Below are positions 1-5,292 of a stretch of DNA of 5,292 bases, in pieces; the first letter of the stretch is position 1; each line of letters starts with the position of its first letter. Source of the DNA: an uncultured Lachnospiraceae bacterium (GTDB taxonomy: Bacteria > Bacillota > Clostridia > Lachnospirales > Lachnospiraceae); the NCBI GenBank assembly GCA_902783395.1, contig CACZRA010000216.1, positions 1 to 5,292 of the forward strand, in the 5' to 3' direction. The notes beneath the pieces are model-generated. The model was not told where the DNA came from, ran no database searches, and worked only from the letters and a program-made list of their open reading frames with translations. The position numbers and the translations under genes are program-made.

Positions 1-875
1 AGAAAAACGATCACCGCACCGCAAAGATACATTACCTTCGGTACACCGAAAAGCTGTTTGACAAGATCCGGACCGAAGTCGGCCTCCTTTCCGCCCTTCG
101 TTACAAGGATACCTGTGGCAAGTGATATCAGCAGCGATGGTATGGCGGATACGAGTCCGTCACCTATCGTAAGTATGGTATAAGTCGAAAGCGCCTCGCC
201 GAAAGAGTTGCCTCTTCTCAGCACACCCATTGCTATCCCGCCTACGACATTTATCCCTGTTATAAGCAGACCGGCAGTCGAATCTCCCTTTACGTATTTC
301 ACGGCACCGTCCATGGCTCCGAAGAATGATGATTCCTGCTGTATCTTGTCTCTCCTTCTCTTGGCTTCGGCGTCATCTATGGCTCCGGTGTTTAAGTCGG
401 CATCTATAGCCATCTGTTTACCCGGCATGGCATCCAGTGTGAATCTCGCCGTTACCTCGGATACACGCTCGGAACCCTTGTTTATTACCACAAACTGAAC
501 GATGATGAGTATTATATAAACTATGGTTCCTATGATCAGGTCGTTGCCGCCGACAAACTGTCCGAAGGTACGCACAACGTTACCCGGATCTCCCGTCGAA
601 AGGATGAGTTTTGTCGAGGATACATTCAGCGATATCCTGAAGATCGTAGTGAACAGGAGTATCGTCGGATAAAACGACATCTCAAGCACTTCATTTACAA
701 ACAGCGAATTAAAAAGTATGGCAAAAGCTACAGCCATATTCAGCGCGAGCATTACGTCCAGAAGTGTATTGGGCATCGGTACGATAAGGAACACAAAAGC
801 AAAGAGCAGATAAAGTGCTACTCCAAGATCCTGTAACGATATTACTCTTTTTTTGGTTCCCGCCGCGGTATCCAT
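1..875 (-). CDS. flhA: Flagellar export gate protein FlhA, N-terminal part (cut by the window edge)
   Basis: FlhA is the large inner-membrane component of the flagellar type III export gate. Its N-terminal membrane domain uses the proton motive force, and its C-terminal cytosolic domain (not in this window) docks chaperone-substrate complexes. The frame is open from the ATG at 873-875 to the window edge, giving 291 residues of a family that usually has about 690. The FHIPEP family signature is clear at residues 137-160, including RFTLDAMPGKQMAIDAD, and is followed by LNTG. Hydrophobic segments lie near residues 16-34, 38-58, 68-80, 113-133, 202-220, 235-258 and 280 onward. The start is well fixed: the codon just upstream is an in-frame TGA, and AGGG sits 8 bases before the ATG. 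It lies 20 bases after flhB, so it is almost certainly co-transcribed. The early codons carry a run of seven A (mRNA sense). I translated this partial gene by hand. Confidence 0.97.
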   Translation of the reverse strand, partial: MDTAAGTKKRVISLQDLGVALYLLFAFVFLIVPMPNTLLDVMLALNMAVAFAILFNSLFVNEVLEMSFYPTILLFTTIFRISLNVSSTKLILSTGDPGNVVRTFGQFVGGNDLIIGTIVYIILIIVQFVVINKGSERVSEVTARFTLDAMPGKQMAIDADLNTGAIDDAEAKRRRDKIQQESSFFGAMDGAVKYVKGDSTAGLLITGINVVGGIAMGVLRRGNSFGEALSTYTILTIGDGLVSAIPSLLISLATGILVTKGGKEADFGPDLVKQLFGVPKVMYLCGAVIVF

Positions 876-883
876 TCAGTTAT

Positions 884-887
884 CCCT
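884..887 (-). promoter_or_regulatory. Ribosome binding site of flhA
   Basis: The mRNA-sense sequence is AGGG, followed by an 8-base spacer and then ATG. It lies in the 20-base gap between the flhB stop (TAG) and flhA. It supports the ATG at 873-875 as the flhA start, together with the in-frame TGA immediately before that ATG. Confidence 0.65.
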
Positions 888-895
888 GTGCAGTC

Positions 896-2095
896 CTAAA
901 CTACCCTTCTGCCCATCCCGGTACCTTTTTTCTGATCTCTTATATTGTAAACAAAAGCAAGTACTTCCGCCACAGCCTGATACAGCTCCGGAGGCACCAG
1001 CGCGCCGATATCCACATTATGATACAGCATCCGTGCCAGAGGCTTGTTCTCTACGATCTCAACCCCTGCCGCCTTTGCTTCCTCCTTTATCTTCTGTGCA
1101 AGGAAATCCTGGCCTTTCGCAACCACGTAAGGGGCATCTGCTACATCCGTATCATATTTCAGTGCCACAGCAAAATGTGTGGGGTTTGTGATAACAACAT
1201 CGGCTTCCGGAACAGCCTGCATCATCCTGCGCCTTGAAGCCTCCATCATCTTCTGTTTGATCTTTCCCTTTATCTGCGGATCTCCCTCCGAGTTCTTATA
1301 TTCATCCTTTACTTCCTGTTTGGTCATCATCATATCTTTATGAAATTTCCATCTCTGATAGATCAGATCAAGGATGGAGACCAGAAGGTATATGATGCTT
1401 ATCCTGAAGCCGAGGTCAACGGCTATACTGCATACCTGCCCCACACCGACATTGACCTCCATATCATAGAAAAGGGAGATGAGTCCTCCCATCCCCTGGA
1501 AATAATTCCAAACCACCCCGAAGATCACAGCAAGCTTGGCTATGGACATACCCAGATCTACCAGCTTTTTCTTTGAAAAGATCTTCTTTATCCCGCTCAG
1601 CGGACTCAGCTTGCTGAATTTCGGCTGAAGAGGCTTTGCCGTAACCTTCCATTTCACCTGAAGGATGTTAGTTATCAGAGCGATGGCAACTCCCACCCCG
1701 AATATGGGCAGCAGGAGGATTATCATCCTCAAAATGGCAAATCTCAGCAGCCTTACAAAATCAGTCGAGGATATATGTCCATCGATCAGCACGGTGAAAT
1801 CGGGAATGATCCCGTAAACATACTTAAACACATCAACAAAGGTCTCGCCGATGTAAAGCCCCACAAATCTTAAAGTCAGGAAGAGAGCAGCCAGTGAAAC
1901 GGCGTTGCAGAGCTCCTGGCTCTTTGCTACCTGGCCGTCCTTTCTTGCATCCTCCAGCTTTTTGTTTGTAGGCTCTTCCGTCTTCTCGCCGCCGGGACCG
2001 TCATCTGCGAAAAACTGCAGATCCAGCCGGATAAATAGCCTGCCGCACGCAATTTCCGATATATCCTTATTTATTTCTGTAGCTGCAAGGATCAT
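896..2095 (-). CDS. flhB: Flagellar export protein FlhB (substrate-specificity switch)
   Basis: FlhB sits in the inner membrane around the FliPQR gate. It switches export from rod/hook to filament-type substrates once its cytosolic domain has cleaved itself. At 399 residues it is somewhat longer than the usual 350-385. Order of parts: an extra N-terminal stretch (residues 1-23); the conserved cytosolic entry LDLQFFADDGPGGEKTEE (24-41); four membrane segments near 62-83, 116-146, 178-200 and 222-246, with the conserved loop KPLQPKFSKLSPLSGIKKIF (154-173); then the cytosolic domain with TKQEVKDEYKNSEGDPQIKG (258-277). The autocleavage motif NPTH is intact, with Asn304 and Pro305 at 1175-1186, so it should be functional. 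Its ATG overlaps the fliR stop as ATGA, which suggests translational coupling. No ATG, GTG or TTG lies in frame between residue 1 and the conserved region, so this start is the only canonical one. Confidence 0.98.
   Translation of the reverse strand: MILAATEINKDISEIACGRLFIRLDLQFFADDGPGGEKTEEPTNKKLEDARKDGQVAKSQELCNAVSLAALFLTLRFVGLYIGETFVDVFKYVYGIIPDFTVLIDGHISSTDFVRLLRFAILRMIILLLPIFGVGVAIALITNILQVKWKVTAKPLQPKFSKLSPLSGIKKIFSKKKLVDLGMSIAKLAVIFGVVWNYFQGMGGLISLFYDMEVNVGVGQVCSIAVDLGFRISIIYLLVSILDLIYQRWKFHKDMMMTKQEVKDEYKNSEGDPQIKGKIKQKMMEASRRRMMQAVPEADVVITNPTHFAVALKYDTDVADAPYVVAKGQDFLAQKIKEEAKAAGVEIVENKPLARMLYHNVDIGALVPPELYQAVAEVLAFVYNIRDQKKGTGMGRRVV
2092..2095 (-). other. fliR/flhB stop-start overlap (ATGA)
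   Basis: The flhB start codon ATG (2093-2095) and the fliR stop codon TGA (2092-2094) share bases in an ATGA overlap. No strong Shine-Dalgarno sequence is visible just upstream; the nearest is a weak AGG. Translation of flhB is therefore likely to depend on ribosomes finishing fliR. The coupling is inferred; the overlap is seen. Confidence 0.85.
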
Positions 2096-2880
2096 ACCGC
2101 GGACATACCTCCGGAAAAATTCTCAAACATTACCTTCATTTCGGAAAAGATAAAATCCGATATTGAAGGGAGCATCCCGATAGTCAGAAACAAAACTCCC
2201 AGTCCTACCAGGATCTTCAGCTGCATACCTACGGAAAACATATTCATCTGCGGGGCGATCTTGGCCATAATGCCTAAAACCGCATTAAGCAGGAGCATTA
2301 CCCCGAATATCGGAAGAAAGATCCTGAATCCGATCACGATATAATCCGTCATGAAAGCAGCCATAGAACCAAAAAGGCTGTCTACATCAAACGCGATCCG
2401 TCCGGTCGGGATCAGCTCATAACTGTCAACAAAAGCGCGCAGTATCCATTGATACATATCAGTAACGCACAGGATCAACAGGATCGAATACTGATATAAG
2501 GTCCCCGTAAAACCGGTGTTGACTCTTTGAACCGGATCAAAAAAGCTTACCATGGACAGTCCTATGTCCATATCCGACAAAGTACCCACAAACTGCATGA
2601 TATACATACAAAGACTTGTGGAGAAGCCGAGCAGGATACCTGCTATCGCTTCTTTAAATACGAGTATGGCATACCCGAGCACTGTTTCATACTGTAACAC
2701 ATAATGCGGCACGACAAATCTGTATAAAAGGAAAGCCAGCAAAAGTGAGAAACCGACTTTTACCCTTCTCGGAACGTTATTTGTAGAAAAGAACGGTGCT
2801 GCAAAAACGAAACAGGATACTCTGGTAACCACCAGAAGAAAAAATTCAAGATCCTGAATCGAAAAAGAATAATTGATCAT
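2092..2880 (-). CDS. fliR: Flagellar export gate protein FliR
   Basis: FliR is a membrane protein of the export gate. One copy joins five FliP and four FliQ to form the helical channel that secreted flagellar subunits pass through. The 262-residue product matches the usual length of about 260 and is very hydrophobic, with membrane segments near residues 10-30, 42-60, 68-98, 128-150, 178-204 and 220-240. Family motifs seen include the start RVSCFVFAAPFFSTNNVPRR (20-39), KEAIAGILLGF (76-86), the loop DIGLSMVSFFDPVQRVNTGF (105-124; the region known as the plug in homologues) and LGIMAKIAPQMNMFSVGMQL (202-221). The start ATG has only a weak AGG 9 bases upstream. An in-frame TAG seven codons before it rules out a longer start with ATG. 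It lies 23 bases after fliQ and overlaps flhB by 4. In some clostridia FliR and FlhB are fused; here they are separate. Confidence 0.98.
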   Translation of the reverse strand: MINYSFSIQDLEFFLLVVTRVSCFVFAAPFFSTNNVPRRVKVGFSLLLAFLLYRFVVPHYVLQYETVLGYAILVFKEAIAGILLGFSTSLCMYIMQFVGTLSDMDIGLSMVSFFDPVQRVNTGFTGTLYQYSILLILCVTDMYQWILRAFVDSYELIPTGRIAFDVDSLFGSMAAFMTDYIVIGFRIFLPIFGVMLLLNAVLGIMAKIAPQMNMFSVGMQLKILVGLGVLFLTIGMLPSISDFIFSEMKVMFENFSGGMSAV

Positions 2881-2903
2881 TCTTCGCAGCCTATGCCACT
2901 ACC

Positions 2904-3173
2904 CTACTTGACGTACAGGGTAAAGTCGCTCCAGAGCTTTGTCATAAGTCCGACCATATTGTCGAGCATCCAGTGCCCTAATATCAAAATCCCCGCAAAT
3001 ATAGCCAAAACCTTCGGCACGAAGGTCAGAGTCTGCTCCTGTATGCTTGTCACAGTCTGAAAAATGGATATCGCAAGTCCTACCACCAGCGATGTAAGGA
3101 GCAACGGGGCAGAGGTAATGATTATCACATATAGAGTTTCCCTTGTTATCTGAGTAACGGCGCTAACATCCAT
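2904..3173 (-). CDS. fliQ: Flagellar export gate protein FliQ
   Basis: FliQ is a small two-helix membrane protein that wraps around FliP and FliR in the export gate. The 89-residue length is exactly typical. It has two hydrophobic helices, near residues 14-36 and 52-75, separated by the conserved short loop with SIFQTVTSIQEQTLTFVPKV (35-54), which is the clearest family mark. Position between fliP and fliR is the usual one. The start ATG is preceded at 11 bases by AAGGG, in a 30-base gap after the fliP stop. The stop is TAG. Nothing is odd about this gene. Confidence 0.98.
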   Translation of the reverse strand: MDVSAVTQITRETLYVIIITSAPLLLTSLVVGLAISIFQTVTSIQEQTLTFVPKVLAIFAGILILGHWMLDNMVGLMTKLWSDFTLYVK

Positions 3174-3184
3174 AATCCGTATTT

Positions 3185-3189
3185 CCCTT
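3185..3189 (-). promoter_or_regulatory. Ribosome binding site of fliQ
   Basis: The mRNA-sense sequence AAGGG (inside GGAAGGGAAAT) lies 11 bases before the fliQ ATG, in the 30-base fliP-fliQ gap. The spacing is slightly long. The gap shows no promoter-like elements. Confidence 0.55.
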
Positions 3190-3203
3190 CCGGAGGTCCG
3201 ACC

Positions 3204-4139
3204 TTAGTAAAATGTTTTGACAAGCGAACCTATGACCAGATTCCATCCGTCCGCCAAAACAAACAGCAGTATCTTAAACGGCATGGATACGGTGGTGGGC
3301 GGAAGCATCATCATTCCCATACTCATAAGCGTGGACGACACGACCATATCTATGACTATAAAAGGAATATAGATCAAAAAGCCTATGATAAAGGCCGTCC
3401 TGAGTTCGGATATTAAAAAAGAAGGTATGAGTACGGCATTGGGAATGTCATCGATACCCTCTACATCTTCTATCTTCGCTATATCCAAAAAAAGTCTTAC
3501 GTCACGCATCTGCGTCTGTCCGTACATGAATTCACGCAAAGGAGCCATTGCGGTATCCATAAACTCCTGCTGAGTCATTTCGCCCTTCTCAAAAGGCTGG
3601 ACAGCATTGACGTTGATCTCATTAATTGTAGGCTGCATTATGAAAAAAGTAAGGAATAATGCCAGCCCCACGAGAACCTGATTCGGCGGTGCAGTCTGTG
3701 TGCCCACAGCCGCTCTTACGAAATGCAGGACCACGATTATCCTTGTGAACGAGGTCAGCATTATGATAAGAAGCGGAGCCAGTGCAACCAACGTAAGGAT
3801 CAGCAGTATCCTCAACGCGCCGCTCAGGTTTCCGTTCCTGTCAGTGTATGTGATATTCAGATTGTTGCCGACATTGAGTTCACCCAGCTCCGATCTGTCA
3901 TCCGATGCTCCCGGCTCGTCGATAACAGTATTGGCATCATATCCGTCCCGCAGCATGCCGATATTGTCATACTCCACGGACCTTTCCCCGGGCGTCTCGT
4001 CAAGAGTCTGTGTCGAGGCGCCGCCGATATCCCTGTTCGTAGCAATGTCGTTGTTGGCATAGGCAAAAGCAGGAAATACAAAAGTGAACACAATTAATAC
4101 CGGCAGGAGTAAAAGTCTCTCAAGCCTGTGTTTTCTCAT
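3204..4139 (-). CDS. fliP: Flagellar export gate protein FliP with signal peptide and long acidic N-terminal extension
   Basis: FliP forms the core pentamer of the FliPQR export channel. The 311-residue product is longer than the usual 220-255. Residues 1-28 look like a cleavable signal peptide (basic start, LLLLPVLIVFTFVFPAF core, AYA before the likely cut), as known for FliP. Residues 29-105 are a polar, acidic stretch (16 Asp/Glu against 5 Arg), which accounts for the extra length. The conserved body follows: membrane segments near 108-128, 152-170, 246-268 and 288-307; TSFTRIIVVLHFVRAAVGTQ (129-148) followed by TAPPNQVL; and LMSMGMMMLPP (271-281), whose Met276-278 correspond to the methionine gasket that seals the channel in homologues. 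It ends with ADGWNLVIGSLVKTFY. The start lies inside the end of fliO (20-base overlap), with a weak GGGA upstream, so translational coupling is likely. Confidence 0.97.
   Translation of the reverse strand: MRKHRLERLLLLPVLIVFTFVFPAFAYANNDIATNRDIGGASTQTLDETPGERSVEYDNIGMLRDGYDANTVIDEPGASDDRSELGELNVGNNLNITYTDRNGNLSGALRILLILTLVALAPLLIIMLTSFTRIIVVLHFVRAAVGTQTAPPNQVLVGLALFLTFFIMQPTINEINVNAVQPFEKGEMTQQEFMDTAMAPLREFMYGQTQMRDVRLFLDIAKIEDVEGIDDIPNAVLIPSFLISELRTAFIIGFLIYIPFIVIDMVVSSTLMSMGMMMLPPTTVSMPFKILLFVLADGWNLVIGSLVKTFY
4120..4139 (-). other. fliO/fliP coding overlap
   Basis: The last 20 bases of fliO, in a different frame, are also the first 20 bases of fliP. The fliP start is supported by the signal peptide that begins right at this ATG. 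Such overlaps usually couple the translation of a membrane assembly factor (FliO) to that of its client (FliP). The overlap is seen; the coupling is inferred. Confidence 0.8.
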
Positions 4140-4479
4140 TTTTTCCCAATCTGGCCCTGGCCTTTTCCATCAGCTCCTTGAAATCATATGTCACTGCACC
4201 GGTCTCCGTTCTCTTTACGATAGAATCATCGGGAACCTCACAAAGATAAGTGATCTCATTCTTTCCTATGCCTACGGCGATGTACTTGGACGCAGTACGC
4301 ACTATGGCGATATATTTCGCCGGTGCCACTTTGGCAGAATCAATTATCTCTATATTGCCGGTAGCTATCTTGTTCCTGGCATACCCCCCGACAAAACGTG
4401 TCGTAAAATACGTTACAAACAGAACAAGGGCAAATATAGCAAGGACAGTGACCAGCTGAACAAAGCCGTCTAAGCCCAA
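4120..4479 (-). CDS. fliO: Flagellar biosynthesis protein FliO (FliO/FliZ family), TTG start
   Basis: FliO is a poorly conserved membrane protein that helps assemble and stabilise the FliP ring of the export gate. The 119-residue product has one membrane helix near residues 6-26, a short linker and a small cytosolic domain with IEIIDSAKVAPAKYIAIVRT (43-62) and KYIAVGIGKNEITYLCEV (65-82), a beta-strand pattern typical of the family. A charged tail follows. Assignment rests on this pattern and on position between cheY and fliP. The start is TTG at 4477-4479. The codon before it is the cheY stop TGA in the same frame, and there is no ATG or GTG before the membrane helix; the first in-frame ATG is at residue 104. 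Only weak ribosome-binding sequence is seen, so re-initiation after cheY is likely. Confidence 0.9.
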   Translation of the reverse strand: MGLDGFVQLVTVLAIFALVLFVTYFTTRFVGGYARNKIATGNIEIIDSAKVAPAKYIAIVRTASKYIAVGIGKNEITYLCEVPDDSIVKRTETGAVTYDFKELMEKARARLGKNEKTQA

Positions 4480-4842
4480 TCAACCCACTACTTTCTTTAC
4501 GGCCTCCAAGACTCTCTCTGCCTGGAACGGTTTTACAATAAAGTCTTTTGCGCCGGCCTGGATAGCTTCTATGACCATTGCCTGCTGTCCCATCGCAGAA
4601 CACATGATGACAAGTGCTGCAGGATCATTTCCTTTGATGGCCTTGAGTGCCTGGATCCCGTCCATCTCAGGCATCGTGATGTCCATGAGCACAAGGTCGG
4701 GCTTCAGCTCATTGTACTTTTCTACGGCCTTCGCACCGTTCTCTGCTTCTCCGGCGACATTGTAGCCATTCTTGGAGAGAATGTCCTTGATCATCATCCT
4801 CATGAACGCTGCATCATCACAGATCAGAATGTTCTTTGCCAT
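4480..4842 (-). CDS. cheY: Chemotaxis response regulator CheY
   Basis: CheY is a single-domain response regulator. It is phosphorylated by CheA and, as CheY-P, binds the flagellar switch (FliM and FliN/FliY) to set the rotation direction. All 120 residues form one receiver domain. Key residues are intact: acidic pocket Asp9-Asp10, phosphorylation site Asp54 in LVLMDITMPEMDG, Ser82 in MCSAMGQQ, and Lys104 in VKPF. The sequence closely resembles B. subtilis CheY from memory (ICDDAAFMRMMIKDILSKNG, CSAMGQQAMVIEAIQAGAKD). There is no output domain, so it is not a transcription factor. It lies 15 bases after fliY/fliN and ends directly at fliO; this position between fliY and fliO is the same as in Bacillus. 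A strong Shine-Dalgarno sequence precedes it. Confidence 0.97.
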   Translation of the reverse strand: MAKNILICDDAAFMRMMIKDILSKNGYNVAGEAENGAKAVEKYNELKPDLVLMDITMPEMDGIQALKAIKGNDPAALVIMCSAMGQQAMVIEAIQAGAKDFIVKPFQAERVLEAVKKVVG

Positions 4843-4853
4843 AACTTTGTTAA

Positions 4854-4859
4854 CTCCTT
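4854..4859 (-). promoter_or_regulatory. Strong ribosome binding site of cheY
   Basis: The mRNA-sense sequence AAGGAG overlaps the TAA stop of fliY/fliN and lies 11 bases before the cheY ATG. It is the best Shine-Dalgarno match in the window. This may allow higher output of CheY than of the export-gate proteins downstream, which have weak sites or overlaps; the last point is inference. Confidence 0.75.
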
Positions 4860-5292
4860 ATTTAATAATTTCAGTTACCCTTACTCCAAAACTTTCGTCT
4901 ATAACGACGACCTCACCTTTTGCAACATTCTTGCCGTTTACCAGAACGTCTATCGGCTCTCCGGCGATCTTGTCAAGCTCAATGATAGTACCAGGTGAGA
5001 ACTCAAGTATATCATTTATTGACTTTCTTGTCCTGCCCAGCTCCACAGTGACCTCAAGCGGGACATCCTTTATGAGCTCTATATTCTCCTGCGGCTGCAT
5101 CGGATTGATGTCATTGGAGAATGTGGCAAACTGTGCCTGCTGCACATTAACCGGAGCTCCCATAGGCTGACCGTAGCCCATCTGCGGGGCTCCCTGATAG
5201 CCCATCGGAGGCGCTGCCTGATAGCCCATCTGCGGCGGTGCTCCGTAGCCCATCTGCTGCGGGGCCGGCTGGCCATATCCCATGCCCGGCGG
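4858..5292 (-). CDS. fliY: Flagellar motor switch protein FliY/FliN, C-terminal part (cut by the window edge)
   Basis: This is a C-ring protein of the flagellar switch. The frame is open to the window edge (144 residues seen plus TAA), so the real start is upstream; the ATG at 5281-5283 lies inside a repeat and is probably not the start. Residues 1-49 of the fragment are a Gly/Pro/Gln-rich linker with MGY repeats. Residues 50-69 join it to a complete FliN-type SpoA domain (about 70-144), recognised by IKDVPLEVTVELGRTRKSIN, SPGTIIELDKIAGEPIDVLV, NGKNVAKGEVVVIDESFGVR and VTEIIK. The SpoA domain dimerises, builds the lower C-ring and takes part in docking export cargo via FliH. By gene order this should be FliY, which in Bacillus carries an N-terminal CheC-like CheY-P phosphatase region. 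That part is outside the window, so a plain FliN with a long N-terminal linker cannot be excluded. Confidence 0.93.
   Translation of the reverse strand, partial: PPGMGYGQPAPQQMGYGAPPQMGYQAAPPMGYQGAPQMGYGQPMGAPVNVQQAQFATFSNDINPMQPQENIELIKDVPLEVTVELGRTRKSINDILEFSPGTIIELDKIAGEPIDVLVNGKNVAKGEVVVIDESFGVRVTEIIK
5161..5283 (-). repeat. In-frame tandem repeat coding MGY units in the FliY/FliN linker
   Basis: Met-Gly-Tyr recurs with its Met codons at 5281, 5251, 5227, 5203 and 5179 (lowest base of each codon), then a last Met-Gly at 5161. The spacing is 30, 24, 24, 24 and 18 bases, so the core unit is 24 bases or 8 residues (for example MGYGAPPQ, MGYQAAPP, MGYQGAPQ). All units are in frame. The encoded stretch is rich in Gly, Pro, Gln and Tyr and is probably unstructured. 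The repeat may continue past the window edge, since the residues just before are PPG. Confidence 0.88.

Noticed and set aside
1175..1186. Possible loss of the FlhB autocleavage site
   Set aside because: Checked base by base: the codons read Asn-Pro-Thr-His, so the site is intact.
815..1237. Plus-strand open frame of 140 codons over the flhA/flhB junction
   Set aside because: It lies opposite the strongly conserved flhB C-terminal domain and flhA start. The product is Cys/His/Arg-rich with no recognisable pattern, and it has no clear ribosome binding site.
1340..1576. Plus-strand open frame of 78 codons opposite flhB
   Set aside because: It reads the reverse of the flhB membrane region, resembles no family I know, and the minus-strand frame is fully explained by conserved FlhB motifs.
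3186..3196. Short near-palindrome in the fliP-fliQ gap (around TTCCGGA), possible hairpin
   Set aside because: The arms touch with no room for a loop and contain a mismatch, and no T-run follows. It is not a terminator, and it overlaps the fliQ ribosome binding site region.
3700..4097. Several overlapping open frames on both strands opposite or across the fliP N-terminal extension
   Set aside because: This part of fliP is poorly conserved, so they needed a check. The minus-strand fliP frame has a good signal peptide and runs without a break into the conserved body. The other frames give no hydrophobic pattern, domain or ribosome binding site.
4084..4473. Plus-strand open frame of 129 codons opposite fliO
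   Set aside because: FliO is weakly conserved, so the reverse frame was considered. The minus-strand product has a clean membrane helix and FliO-like domain at the expected operon position; the plus-strand product has neither.
5079..5276. Arg/Trp-rich minus-strand open frame (RWA repeats) in another frame over the fliY repeat
   Set aside because: It is a frame-shifted reading of the 24-base repeat that codes the MGY units. The repeats come from the fliY frame, which continues into the SpoA domain.

Overview
The window is one stretch of a flagellar / chemotaxis operon. Everything real is on the minus strand, so transcription runs from position 5292 towards position 1. The gene order is fliY/fliN (3' part) - cheY - fliO - fliP - fliQ - fliR - flhB - flhA (5' part). 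This is the order I know from the Bacillus subtilis fla/che operon. Together with a Bacillus-type CheY, frequent ATA and AGA/AGG codons and an intermediate base composition (judged by eye), it suggests a motile Gram-positive Bacillota, most likely of the Clostridia. Lachnospiraceae is my guess, from protein flavour only.

Layout from upstream to downstream: the end of the C-ring switch protein FliY/FliN, with a repetitive Gly/Pro/Gln/Met-Gly-Tyr linker followed by a complete SpoA (FliN C-terminal) domain (5292-4858); the response regulator CheY (4842-4480); the small membrane protein FliO, starting with TTG directly after the cheY stop codon (4479-4120); FliP with a signal peptide and an unusually long acidic extracellular stretch (4139-3204); FliQ (3173-2904); FliR (2880-2092); FlhB with an intact NPTH autocleavage site (2095-896); and the first 291 residues of FlhA (875-1, running off the window).

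Genes are packed tightly: gaps are 0 to 30 bases and two pairs overlap (fliO/fliP by 20 bases, fliR/flhB by 4). I see no room for an internal promoter or a terminator, and no stretch over 300 bases lacks a gene. FliP, FliQ and FliR form the export gate channel, FliO helps assemble it, FlhB switches substrate class, and FlhA is the large export-gate protein that docks substrates. CheY-phosphate acts on the switch complex to which FliY/FliN belongs.

I did not find an undescribed system. The points worth a second look are modest: the MGY repeat linker, the FliP extension, the FlhB N-terminal extension, the cheY/fliO junction with a single stop codon in a shared frame, and an A7 tract at the start of flhA.
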